Origin: Streptomyces cellostaticus
GTDB taxonomy: Bacteria; Actinomycetota; Actinomycetes; Streptomycetales; Streptomycetaceae
Reading direction: 5' to 3'
Length of the DNA: 64,000 nt
NCBI RefSeq assembly: GCF_023630175.1
Contig: NZ_JALLIN010000002.1
Span: forward strand, 186,001 to 250,000
Part shown: one piece after another, positions 26,618 to 34,685 of the stretch
How positions within the stretch are numbered: position 1 is the first letter of the stretch
Layout: the number at the start of each line of letters is the position of its first letter
Translations under genes and position numbers: made by a program
Notes under the pieces: generated by a model
Database searches by the model: none
What the model was told of the DNA's origin: nothing
What the model saw: only the letters and a program-made list of their open reading frames with translations

Positions 26618-26790
26618 CGTCCCCCGAACCCCGATCAGCAGCCCTGAGCCGTTCTGCCCTGGGTGCCGCCGGCAAGGCCTTGGACCAAGACGTCACTGCG
26701 GCGCTCCTGCTCCTGCCCCGCTTCAGCTCCACTTCAGACAGCCATACCCCGGGGACTATTCCTCCCCCTACATCTCATGGAGGCCCAACC

Positions 26791-27147
26791 ATGGCTACTG
26801 CACCTGAGACTCCGGTACTCGACACGATCGCCGCCATGACGATCGACTCCATCGAGCACTGCCACATGGACGAGCGCACACTCATCCTCTCGCGCGTCGC
26901 CGCACTCGTGGCCATGGACGCACCAGCGGTTTCCTACCTGGCCCACATCAACCCCGCAGTCAGGGCCGAGTTCACGGTCGAGCAGCTGCAGGACCTGCTC
27001 GTCGCCATCGCCCCTGTCGTCGGGACAGCACGTGTCATGTCGGCTGCGGGCCATATAGCCCAAGCGTTCGGTGTCGCACTCGCCCTGGCCGACAGCGAAG
27101 CGGAAGCCATCGCCCAGGCCGAAGCCGACCGACGTACCACCTCCTAG
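26791..27147 (+). CDS. Carboxymuconolactone decarboxylase-like protein
   Basis: A 118-aa all-helical protein with the AhpD/CMD-like pattern RTLILSRVAALVAMDAPAVS, then TVEQLQDLLVAIAPVVGTARVMSAAG. The CxxC pair of peroxidase-active AhpD proteins is absent, so it is not expected to act as a thiol peroxidase. GGAGG lies 8 bp before the ATG. It follows paralogue C by 173 bp on the same strand and probably belongs to that block. Confidence 0.75.
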   Translation: MATAPETPVLDTIAAMTIDSIEHCHMDERTLILSRVAALVAMDAPAVSYLAHINPAVRAEFTVEQLQDLLVAIAPVVGTARVMSAAGHIAQAFGVALALADSEAEAIAQAEADRRTTS

Positions 27148-27266
27148 ACAACTGCGCGTTGCCACGCCGAGGCGACCGCAGCCAACCACCGGCAACCGGG
27201 TCCGGCGCGCGCCGCGCGCGCGGTGCCGCGCCCCCCGCTCACGTGGCCGGACGGCAAAAGAACGCC

Positions 27267-27401
27267 ATGGCGGAGGCGGAGAGGTGGGCAGCCGGCCTCC
27301 CGAATCCGGCATACGCGATCGACGACGACACCGCCATCACGGTGGTCGACGGTGCGGTCGAGGTCGTCTCCGAAGGCAGGTGGTGTCACTTCCCCGCCTG
27401 A
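27267..27401 (+). CDS. Possible 44-aa small protein
   Basis: A short frame from ATG 27267 encodes a 44-residue acidic protein (LPNPAYAIDDDTAITVVDG, then VEVVSEGRW). Composition is protein-like and unlike the Arg/Pro-rich false frames nearby, but the ribosome site is poor and I know no family. It could be a remnant of a longer gene. The rest of 27148-27698 shows nothing else coding. Confidence 0.3.
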   Translation: MAEAERWAAGLPNPAYAIDDDTAITVVDGAVEVVSEGRWCHFPA

Positions 27402-27698
27402 GCGAGCACCAAGTCGGCGTCCGGCCGGCCCGCCCATCAGTACCAGCGTGGCACCGGGCCTTCACACAAGGGCCCGAGACTCAGTCGCCCGCCGTGCCCG
27501 AGCGGATCACCTCCAGCGGGCCGGCCGCAACGCCCCCCGGGGTCGACGGGAGGGTCGTGCGACAGCCGCTCGAGGTGCCTGCCGGGCCCGCCGCCGGCGC
27601 CTCGTACGCGCCGGCAATCCGGTGGTGCCCGGGTGCTTCCAGAGGGTGCTGTCCGGTTTCCGCCAGCGTGGGGGCGGACATCCGCGGATCCTGAAGCC

Positions 27699-28199
27699 AT
27701 GACTTTGACATATGAGGTGCGGGCGATCGATCCGGCCGTGCTGAAACAGTTGCGGGAACGGGACGACGCCGGTTTCACCCGGGCACCCGTTACCGATCCG
27801 GAGGGCGGTGCCCCGCTGCGCTGCTGTCTGCGGCACAGCGAAGCAGGCGAGCGGATCGTCCTCGTCTCGTACGCACCCTTGCGTCGCTGGGCTGAGGAGA
27901 CGGGCGCCGAGCCCGGCCCGTACGACGAGTGCGGTCCCGTGTTCGTTCACGCCGAGGAGTGCGGTGGTCCGACCTCCGGCTCCGCATATCCACGCGAACT
28001 GCACGGCGCTCGCCGGATGCTCCGCACCTACAGCGCCCAGGGGCACATCCTCGGCGGGAGGCTGATCGAGATCCCGAAGGAGCGTGCCACCGAGGTGGAC
28101 CACGCCCTGCTCGATATCTTCGAGGATCCGACAGTGGCACTGGTACATGTCCGCGCAGTGGAGTTCGGCTGCTTCATGGTCGAGATCCGCCGCCACTAG
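27699..28199 (+). CDS. DUF1203 protein
   Basis: A 166-aa protein with the DUF1203 pattern: a RAIDP opening, DPEGGAPLRCCLR, GERIVLVSYAPLRRW, GPVFVHAEEC and YPRELHGARRMLRTY. The function of the family is not known; the conserved Cys and His residues suggest a small-molecule or metal site. The ATG at 27699 lacks a strong ribosome site. A long bidirectional terminator follows. Confidence 0.85.
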   Translation: MTLTYEVRAIDPAVLKQLRERDDAGFTRAPVTDPEGGAPLRCCLRHSEAGERIVLVSYAPLRRWAEETGAEPGPYDECGPVFVHAEECGGPTSGSAYPRELHGARRMLRTYSAQGHILGGRLIEIPKERATEVDHALLDIFEDPTVALVHVRAVEFGCFMVEIRRH

Positions 28200-28228
28200 A
28201 CGAGGTGTCGGTTCTTCCAGTACAGCGC

Positions 28229-28270
28229 AAAGGCCGCTCACCTAGGGATTTCCGTAGGTGAGCGGCCTTT
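28229..28270. terminator. 16-bp hairpin between convergent genes
   Basis: The stem AAAGGCCGCTCACCTA (28229-28244) pairs perfectly with 28255-28270 and has A and T tracts on its two ends, so it should work in both directions. The core CACCTA-GGATTTCC-GTAGGTG closely matches the hairpin after the tRNA fragment at 22882. Confidence 0.9.
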
Positions 28271-28278
28271 GGTGATCG

Positions 28279-28947
28279 TCAGCCGGGACGCTTGGCCATG
28301 ACGACCAGTCCGGGCCCGCTGTACTCCTCCGGGGGGAGCCGCAGTTCGGCGACCGGCTCCAGGCCGGCCCGCTCGATCAGGTCGACGAGTTGTTCCGGCC
28401 GCCACTTGTGTGTCGTCCAGCGGACGGGTACGCCTCCGTAGGCCTCGGTGCGCACCGCGTCCTCGTCGCCGACGTGCGTTCCGGTGATGAAGTACCCGCC
28501 CGGCTTCAACGCATGGGCGAACAGGGAGAGGACCTGAGGGAGGACGTCCCGGGGGAGGTTGAACAGTGACCACCACCCGAGCACGCCGCCCAGGGACGCT
28601 TCGCCGAGGTCGAGTTCGGTGGCGGAAGCGACAGCGAAGCGGCACTCCGGATGGAGTCGGCGCGCGTTCTCGATCATGCGGGGCGACAGATCCACCCCGG
28701 ACACGTCGAGGCCGCGTTCGGCGAGGTAGGCCGTCACCGTTCCGGGCCCGCAGCCGACGTCGAGGACGGGCCCGAGCCCGCGCACGCTGTCGGCGAAGGC
28801 GTCGATGGACGCCTTGAGCCATGGGTGGCGGCGGATGTCGCCGATTCCCTTCGTCACGACCATGTGGGCGTAGTTGTCGGCCACCCGGTCGTAGGACTCG
28901 CGTACGACGTCGAGATCGGCGGGGCGGTCGATGGGGTGTGCGCGCAT
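28279..28947 (-). CDS. SAM-dependent class I methyltransferase
   Basis: A 222-aa enzyme. Motif I VLDVGCGPGTVTAYLAERG lies near residue 57, with motif II VSGVDLSPRMI and the post-core GGVLGWWSLFNLPRDVLP. It closes with a GYFITGTHVG strand. The N-terminus YDRVADNYAHMV is typical of ubiquinone/menaquinone-type and small-molecule methyltransferases. The substrate is not deducible. I start at ATG 28947; the frame extends upstream through unlikely Arg/Pro-rich sequence. No strong ribosome site is visible. Confidence 0.85.
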   Translation of the reverse strand: MRAHPIDRPADLDVVRESYDRVADNYAHMVVTKGIGDIRRHPWLKASIDAFADSVRGLGPVLDVGCGPGTVTAYLAERGLDVSGVDLSPRMIENARRLHPECRFAVASATELDLGEASLGGVLGWWSLFNLPRDVLPQVLSLFAHALKPGGYFITGTHVGDEDAVRTEAYGGVPVRWTTHKWRPEQLVDLIERAGLEPVAELRLPPEEYSGPGLVVMAKRPG

Positions 28948-29241
28948 CAGCCAACGATAAAGCGGTGAGGGGGACTTGGGGATGGCGAAGCGGGCCAACG
29001 GGCCGGATGTCGGCGACGGGCGCCGTCTGGGGGCCGAGCAGGCGGACGTGCCCGAGGTGGAGGTCGTCCGCGGTCGCGGGCCGGCCCGTGCCGCCGGTGC
29101 GGGCGCCGGCTGCAGTCGCGAGATCGAGCATGTGGCCCCACCGCGCCCCGCCGGCGTCACCGGGCCGGTGGCCCGACCGGACGGACTCGCTACCCGGTCT
29201 TCGGCCCGCCCCGGGCGGCTCCGGGCGGCTCCGGGCAGTGT

Positions 29242-29946
29242 TCACTCTCCGGATGCGGCCAGCCAGCTCTGCCAGACGTGGCGCGTGTTCGGGACCTCGG
29301 GGCGGTCCAGGAGATGGAGCACGTACCCCGCATGGCGCCGAGCCCACGGATTGTCCGTACGGGCGGCCGCTTCGAGCCTGCCCCGCAGGTCGTCGCTGTC
29401 CACGGCGTCCACGGCCCGGGCCACGCGCACGTACTCGCGGTCCTTGCAGCGGTAGGGCCGCTGGACGACGATCTCCACCAGGTCGGCCAGCTTGGTTCTG
29501 ACCGTCCGGTCGTGGTGAGCGACGGCCAGGTCCCGAATGAGGCCCTGCTTCGTACCCCATGCCTTGGCGTGCCGTGTCCACTCCTGGGGATGTCTCGCCT
29601 CCCACTCCAGGAAGAGAAGCGCGTAGGGAAGACCCGGCCACGCGGCGACGTCGGCACCGGCCGGCCGGTCCCACAGCGCCTCGGGCAGCGAACCGCCGCG
29701 GACCTCCAGGTAGTTCCTGCTCGCCGCCTTCCGACGCGGTGAATACCTCCATCGCCACGTCTTGTTGTACCGGTGCAAGGCGTCCTGGGTGTTCCGCCTG
29801 GCGTCGGCCAGCCGGGCGAGCGCCGCAGCGCGTTCGGCCCGATCACCTGCCGTCAGGCCGAATGCCCAGCCCAGCCGCTCGTGCCACGCGTCGGCGCCGT
29901 CGGCGCTCATGCCCGTCTCGGTCTCCCTCGTCACCTGGTAGATCAT
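29242..29946 (-). CDS. Unknown helical protein
   Basis: A 234-aa protein (or 222 aa from ATG 29910) with many charged helices; Trp- and Arg-rich stretches such as RYNKTWRWRYSPRR and a HEAT-like C-terminal part (LVEIVVQRPYRCKDREYV, DNPWARRHAGYVLHLL). I know no family. GGTGGAG lies close to the first ATG and GGGAG 12 nt before the second, so the start is unsettled. It is divergent from the gene at 30011 with only 64 bp between. Confidence 0.65.
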   Translation of the reverse strand: MIYQVTRETETGMSADGADAWHERLGWAFGLTAGDRAERAAALARLADARRNTQDALHRYNKTWRWRYSPRRKAASRNYLEVRGGSLPEALWDRPAGADVAAWPGLPYALLFLEWEARHPQEWTRHAKAWGTKQGLIRDLAVAHHDRTVRTKLADLVEIVVQRPYRCKDREYVRVARAVDAVDSDDLRGRLEAAARTDNPWARRHAGYVLHLLDRPEVPNTRHVWQSWLAASGE

Positions 29947-30010
29947 GCTCCACCAAGGGACGGCCCGGCCCTCGCGGGTGGGTGGCCCGGACGGCGAGTA
30001 CGCTTCGCGC

Positions 30011-30739
30011 ATGGCTCTCACGGTGCACATCCCCGAGTACGTGGAGGACCGCGAGCTGGTGGCGGCCGAGGAGCTCGCGCGCGAGCCCGCCTTCTGGCTC
30101 GCGCACCTGCTGTCGACCGTGGGGGATCCGAGCGAGGACCCGGAGCGCTACGGGGTGGACGCAGCGGTCTACGAGGAGATGACGGAGTACCTCACCGACC
30201 CCGAGGCGCCCTGGCCGGCACTGCGTGTCCCCTTCGGGGGCGGGCACACCGCCTACGCCGTGTACGCCAACTTCGACGACGCGAACAACGTCGACTTCTT
30301 CGTACGCCACCACGAGTGGGGCCGGTTGGGTCACCTCGGCCAGTGCGGCGCCGACGATGCCGGCCCCGGTCTGTCCTGGACGGAGCTGACCACGCTCGCC
30401 GGGGCCGCGCAGGACGGTGGTGAGGGTCTGACCGACAGCTCGCAGCGCCTCCTGCTCCTGCTTCCGATGCTCGGCGACGCCGAGCAGCCTCGCGAGGCGG
30501 TTCACATCGTGGCGCAGGCGCTGGCCCACTGCGGCATACGTTCCGACGCGGCCGACGAGCTGGCCACCGTGCTGGTCGGCGAGCGGGAGGCCGCTGGCGA
30601 ACCCCGCTGGACCGTGTCGGAGGACAGCCCGATCGCGGTGTGTTCGTCGCCCTGGAGCCCCCGCCGCGTACCGCTCGCCCTCGGCATCCCACCGAGCCGG
30701 GCCCAGGCCCTCGCGGACGCCCTGACCGGACGTGGGTGA
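30011..30739 (+). CDS. Unknown acidic protein
   Basis: A 242-aa acidic protein, no membrane helix. It has a conserved-looking centre AYAVYANFDDANNVDFFVRHHEWGRLGHL and a C-terminal helix PSRAQALADAL. It resembles Streptomyces hypothetical proteins of immunity-like composition, but I cannot name the family. The start at ATG 30011 is the only one that clears the divergent gene. Confidence 0.7.
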   Translation: MALTVHIPEYVEDRELVAAEELAREPAFWLAHLLSTVGDPSEDPERYGVDAAVYEEMTEYLTDPEAPWPALRVPFGGGHTAYAVYANFDDANNVDFFVRHHEWGRLGHLGQCGADDAGPGLSWTELTTLAGAAQDGGEGLTDSSQRLLLLLPMLGDAEQPREAVHIVAQALAHCGIRSDAADELATVLVGEREAAGEPRWTVSEDSPIAVCSSPWSPRRVPLALGIPPSRAQALADALTGRG

Positions 30740-30849
30740 CATCCACGGCGGCTGACGACGGCGCGGATGCCGGGGTCGCCGCCCGGGCGGTCCGGCCCGC
30801 CGACCGACCGCCCCGACCGCCCCGGCCGGAGACGTGCCACCGGGGCCCG

Positions 30850-32337
30850 TCAGTCGCCGCGCCGGAGGCGCAGGGCGAGTGCCGGGCACTGGCTGACGGT
30901 GCGGCGGGCGGCGTGCTCCTGCCAGGGAGCCACCGGGATGGTGGTGGAGGTGGGATAGCCGTGCGGGCCGAGCCGCACGAGGTCGGGAGCCAGCACGGTG
31001 CACAGGCCGTGGCCGGAGCAGCGGGACCAGTTCACCTCCAGCCGGGCGTTCCCGGTCCGCGGGAGGGGCAGCACGCCGGGCACGGGACGTCCGCAGCCGG
31101 GGCCGGACAGGTGGGCGTCGACGTCGTCGGCGAAGACGTCGAGCGCGGTGAGCAGGAAGCGGGCCGTGCCGTCCGGGTGCGAGCAGGCGCCCTGGCCCTG
31201 GGCCGCGCCGAGGGCACGCCGGGCGTTCTCCGGCGCCTCGGGCCCGGCGGCACCGGCGGCCAGCACGGCCAGGGCCTCGGCGGCCTCCGGCAGGCCGCGC
31301 TTGCACGGCCCGCACTGACCGGCGGACTCGGCCGCCAGCCAGGCCGCGACCCGGGCGATCTCACCGAGCGGGCAGGTGCCGTGCGGCAGCGTGACGATCG
31401 CGCCCGCGCCGAGTGTCCCGCCGAGGCCGGTGAGGCCGGCTCGGGACAGCGGCGCGCCGGCCGCGTCCTCCGGGCGCAGCCATGCGCCGTGGTAGCCGCC
31501 CACCAGGACCCCGGCGCCCGGCTCGAGGCCGCAGGCGTCCAGCAGCGGCCCCAGCGGGGTCCCGGCCGGGGCTTCGACCACCAGCGGGCCGGCGCCCGGC
31601 CGGTTGAGGGTGAGCAGGACGGTGCCGGGTTCCTCGGCGGTGCCGACGGCGGCGTAGGCGTCGGGGCCGAGCCGGGCGGCGATGGCGAGCTGGGCCCAGG
31701 TCTCGGCGTTGGAGAGCAGCGTCGGGCGGCGCCGCACGCCGCCTGTTCCGCCCTCGGCGGCCCGTGCCTTCAGGGGCGTCGGCAGCACCGGCAGGCCGTT
31801 GACGCCGCGGACCAGTGCCCCGGACTCACCGGAGACGAAGCGTTCGGGCAGGCAGACGGTCCGGGCCGGGCAGGGAAGCTCACGCTCGCGTTCGGCGACG
31901 GCGGCGGGGATCGAGATCTCGCCGGGGCCGCCCGCGGCGACGCCGATCACGATTTCGTCGGCGCCGAACGCGGCCGCCGCCAGGCAGGCCCCGTCCAGTA
32001 CCAGGTGCGGCGCGCGGGCGAGCAGGGCCTTGTCCTTGGCGCTGGGCGGCTCGCCCTCGGCGCCGTTGACCACGACGACCGGTGGCGCGCCGACGCGTTC
32101 GGCGGTGGCCAGCGTGGCTCGCGCCTTGCGCGCGAAGGGGAAGCCGGCGCCACCGCGGCCGCGCAGGTCGACGGCCTCGGCCAGGGCGAGCAGGCCGTCC
32201 TGGTCCGGCCCGGGAAGCGGCGGGTGGACGCGGTGGTGCGCGGCGAGGTCGAGTCGCTGGTGACGGTCCAGGCCGGCGGTCAGCCGGGCCGGCCCCAGCC
32301 AGCGCACCTCCGGCAGTTCCAGTGCGGTCGCCCTCAC
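30850..32337 (-). CDS. NuoF-like NADH dehydrogenase fused to a ferredoxin
   Basis: A 495-aa flavin and iron-sulfur protein. RGRGGAGFP and NGAEGEPPSAKDK are the NADH and FMN sites of complex I subunit F. An SLBB-like middle domain and the 4Fe-4S motif CGPCKRG with a later Cys (GACSHP) follow. The last ~65 residues are a single-cluster ferredoxin (CSGHGLC, then QCP). It would take electrons from NADH and pass them to the ferredoxin domain. Its GTG start overlaps the stop of the membrane gene by 4 bp (GTGA), so that protein is the likely electron acceptor. It is not part of a nuo operon. Confidence 0.88.
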   Translation of the reverse strand: MRATALELPEVRWLGPARLTAGLDRHQRLDLAAHHRVHPPLPGPDQDGLLALAEAVDLRGRGGAGFPFARKARATLATAERVGAPPVVVVNGAEGEPPSAKDKALLARAPHLVLDGACLAAAAFGADEIVIGVAAGGPGEISIPAAVAERERELPCPARTVCLPERFVSGESGALVRGVNGLPVLPTPLKARAAEGGTGGVRRRPTLLSNAETWAQLAIAARLGPDAYAAVGTAEEPGTVLLTLNRPGAGPLVVEAPAGTPLGPLLDACGLEPGAGVLVGGYHGAWLRPEDAAGAPLSRAGLTGLGGTLGAGAIVTLPHGTCPLGEIARVAAWLAAESAGQCGPCKRGLPEAAEALAVLAAGAAGPEAPENARRALGAAQGQGACSHPDGTARFLLTALDVFADDVDAHLSGPGCGRPVPGVLPLPRTGNARLEVNWSRCSGHGLCTVLAPDLVRLGPHGYPTSTTIPVAPWQEHAARRTVSQCPALALRLRRGD

Positions 32338-33179
32338 CGGCCGCTCCTCGGCTGGGCCAGCCGCAGCGGCCGGAGCTCCGGCGGCGGGGCGTGCCGGGGC
32401 TGTCGCGCCGGGCCGGCGTGCGGCACGGACCTGCGGCCCGGCTCGGTCGGCGTCATGGGCCGGGCGGCGGCGCCGACGGGGCGGGCGGCGGCGCCCGGCC
32501 GGGGGGCCCGCGCGGACAGAGCGGCGAGCGCGGCCGGGTGCGCGGTGGCGGGCCGGTAGGCCCTGGAGCCACGCCGGCACCGCTTCAGGGCCCGGCGCCG
32601 GCCCAGGTGGGACAGCCCGCGGACCATGAGCACGAGCGCCACCCCGGCCGCGCACAGCCCGTAGCCCCACAGCACCCATGCGTGCGCGCGACGGCCCGCG
32701 GTCACCCCGTGGGCCACCGCGATCGGCCAGCAGGCGTACGCCAGGGAGTGCAGAACCCGCCACAGCCAGGGGCGCCTGCTGCCGGCGAACCGGCCACGGA
32801 GTACGCCTGTGGCCGCGACCAGGACGAGGAGGTCGGCGGCGACCGTGCCCAGGCTCACCGCGAGGAGAGTGCCGCCCGTGAAGGGGACCACCGCGCTCTG
32901 CGGGGCGGCGTGCCGCTCCGCGACCTTGACCGCGACGTGGACGGTGAGGAAGCCGAGCGCGGCGACGGCGGTCGCCCGGTGCAGCGCCTGCACGGCCACC
33001 CGCAGTCGGCGGGTGAGCACCAGCCGGTCGGTGGCGGCGAGCCCGCACACGACGGCGGCGGTCAGCGAGAGCAGGGTGAAGACCCCCGCGAAGTAGTCCA
33101 GGAAGGCCATCGTCCGGTCAGCCGCTGCGGCCAGTGCGGCGCCGACGGGGGAATCGGCGGGCAGGACGTGGCTGAACAC
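32334..33179 (-). CDS. Ferric-reductase-like b-type cytochrome membrane protein
   Basis: A 281-aa protein with about five membrane helices. His67/His81 (H-x13-H) and His144/His157 (H-x12-H) lie in two helices and match bis-heme b ligation as in ferric reductase-like or cytochrome b561 proteins. The last ~80 residues are a Pro/Arg-rich cytoplasmic tail. AGAGGTG precedes the GTG start at 33179. It is translationally coupled to the NuoF-ferredoxin gene; together they look like a membrane NADH oxidoreductase with unknown acceptor. Confidence 0.8.
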   Translation of the reverse strand: MFSHVLPADSPVGAALAAAADRTMAFLDYFAGVFTLLSLTAAVVCGLAATDRLVLTRRLRVAVQALHRATAVAALGFLTVHVAVKVAERHAAPQSAVVPFTGGTLLAVSLGTVAADLLVLVAATGVLRGRFAGSRRPWLWRVLHSLAYACWPIAVAHGVTAGRRAHAWVLWGYGLCAAGVALVLMVRGLSHLGRRRALKRCRRGSRAYRPATAHPAALAALSARAPRPGAAARPVGAAARPMTPTEPGRRSVPHAGPARQPRHAPPPELRPLRLAQPRSGR

Positions 33180-33873
33180 GGGACACCTCTTTCCATGGGC
33201 TCGGGTCACGCGTCCGCAGGACCGGATCGGTACTCGGCCCGATGTGCCCGCGTCGGCGGGGAGGGTTCCGCCGGTGTGGGACCGGCGGTACCGCGCGACC
33301 CGGCCCATTCTTAACCCGTGCCCCACCGGCGCCAACGGCCGCGGATACGACCCATGACCGTATGAGGCCCCTGCGGCGGCGCCGGTTTCCCGCCCGGGCG
33401 CTGCGGAGTTGGCGGCTACGACCGCGCCTAGTAGTAACGCCGGGCGGTGTGAGCGGACTCACCGCCGGGAGACCGGCTCACCACTGGGGGACCGGCTCAC
33501 CACTGGGGGACCGGCTCGCCGGTCGAGCGGTCCACGGGGCCCGGGGTTGCGGTCCCGCTCCTGACGCAGGCGTCGCGGCTTCGAGTTCGGCTCCGGAAGA
33601 CAGCCGACCGTCATGCTGCCCGACCGCCCGACCGCCCGGCTGCCCTCGCACGGCGTGCGCCCTGCGTCACGGGTGGTCGAGGCGGCTGCCGGAGCGGCGC
33701 GCGAGCGCGACGTCCCGGTGCACCGGTCCGGCGGCGTGCCCCTGCCCTCGGTCCGCCGCTTCCCGGGGCGGGTGATGCGGCGGTTTCGGGGCGGGGTCGA
33801 TCGAGCGCGGGGCCCGGCGGAACGGGACCAGCCGCCGGCCGGGCAGGTCCCTCCGAGGGGCGGGGCCGAAGGG
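33180..33873. other. 694-bp stretch without a credible gene
   Basis: Open frames here are Arg/Pro-rich shadows on both strands with no motif or ribosome site. The only structure I see is the 19-bp tandem repeat at 33471. Part of it must hold the promoter of the leftward cytochrome operon. Confidence 0.6.
33471..33520. repeat. 19-bp tandem repeat
   Basis: GACCGGCTCACCACTGGGG occurs exactly twice head to tail (33471-33489, 33490-33508), followed by 12 bp of a third copy with one change. It is non-coding. Confidence 0.9.
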
Positions 33874-34284
33874 TCAGGTCGCGGGCATCGCGGACCCCAG
33901 TCGTTCGCGCAGCGTTGCCGCGAACTCCTCGGCCCGTGTCAACTGGGTCCGCAGATCCGCCACGCGTTCGGCAGCGGCCCGCTCGAAGCCGCGCACCCGT
34001 TCCACGCACCTCTCGCGCTCCTCGGCCGACAGATCCCCGTCGAAGTCGAGGCGGTCGGTGGCGTGCAGCAGGTCGCGCATCTGTTCCAGGGTGAAGCCGA
34101 GGGGCTTCATACGGCGGATGACCATCAGCCGGGCGACGTCGGAGTCCGTGTACAGGCGGAAACCGCCCTGCGAGCGGGCGGAGGGGACGACGAGGCCGGC
34201 CTCCTCGTAGTGGCGGATGGTCCGCAGGGACAGCTCGGTCCGCGCGGCGACCTCGCCGATCTGCATGTGCTTGCTGCCATCCAC
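33874..34284 (-). CDS. MerR-family transcriptional regulator
   Basis: A 136-aa regulator. The winged HTH MQIGEVAARTELSLRTIRHYEEAGLV and the GGFRLYTDSDVARL wing are standard MerR; a coiled-coil dimer helix follows, and there is no Cys-rich metal-binding tail, so the inducer is unknown. The start may be the GTG at 34284 or the ATG at 34266 (both ribosome sites are weak). It lies divergent from the SulP transporter; a near-perfect palindrome 58 bp upstream is its probable operator. Confidence 0.92.
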   Translation of the reverse strand: MDGSKHMQIGEVAARTELSLRTIRHYEEAGLVVPSARSQGGFRLYTDSDVARLMVIRRMKPLGFTLEQMRDLLHATDRLDFDGDLSAEERERCVERVRGFERAAAERVADLRTQLTRAEEFAATLRERLGSAMPAT

Positions 34285-34341
34285 GTGTCCGACCCGGCCC
34301 TTTCCGTACCCAGGCGGTGCCGTGTCCGGCCCACCGCCGAT

Positions 34342-34365
34342 CCCTACTCTAACGTTAGGGTAGGG
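34342..34365. promoter_or_regulatory. Probable MerR operator
   Basis: CCCTACTCTAACG and CGTTAGGGTAGGG form a 24-bp palindrome with one mismatched pair. On the minus strand TAGAGT (complement of 34346-34351) could be the -10 box of the merR gene, giving a ~50-base leader. MerR proteins bind such dyads and usually control their own gene; control of the SulP gene 320 bp away is also possible. Confidence 0.6.
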
Positions 34366-34685
34366 TTGCCGGTGCGAGGGTCGGCTCGGGGCCGCCCCTT
34401 CTCCGTGTGCGGTGCGGGCCTCACGGGCCCGGCTTCCGCCGTGTCGGGGCCGATGCCGCCCCCGGCGAAGAATGACGAGTCCTGCGGGAGAGATGCGTGC
34501 GCGAGCTCATGACGCCCGGCGCCGACGCCTGCCCGCCGTGACCCGTCACCTCTGACACCGGCCGGGTCGCGGGCAGCCGCCCGCCACCGGCCCCTCGAAG
34601 ACTTCCGGCCCGCCTCCGGCGGGCCGACCGCGGCCTGCCGTTCGGCCCGCCGTGTCCTTCCGCGCCCCGAGGGCCCGCCGCCCGG

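Noticed and set aside
27203..27235. CG-alternating run (GCGCGCGCC...) as terminator or Z-DNA site
   Set aside because: Such runs are common in this GC content and no clean stem-loop forms.
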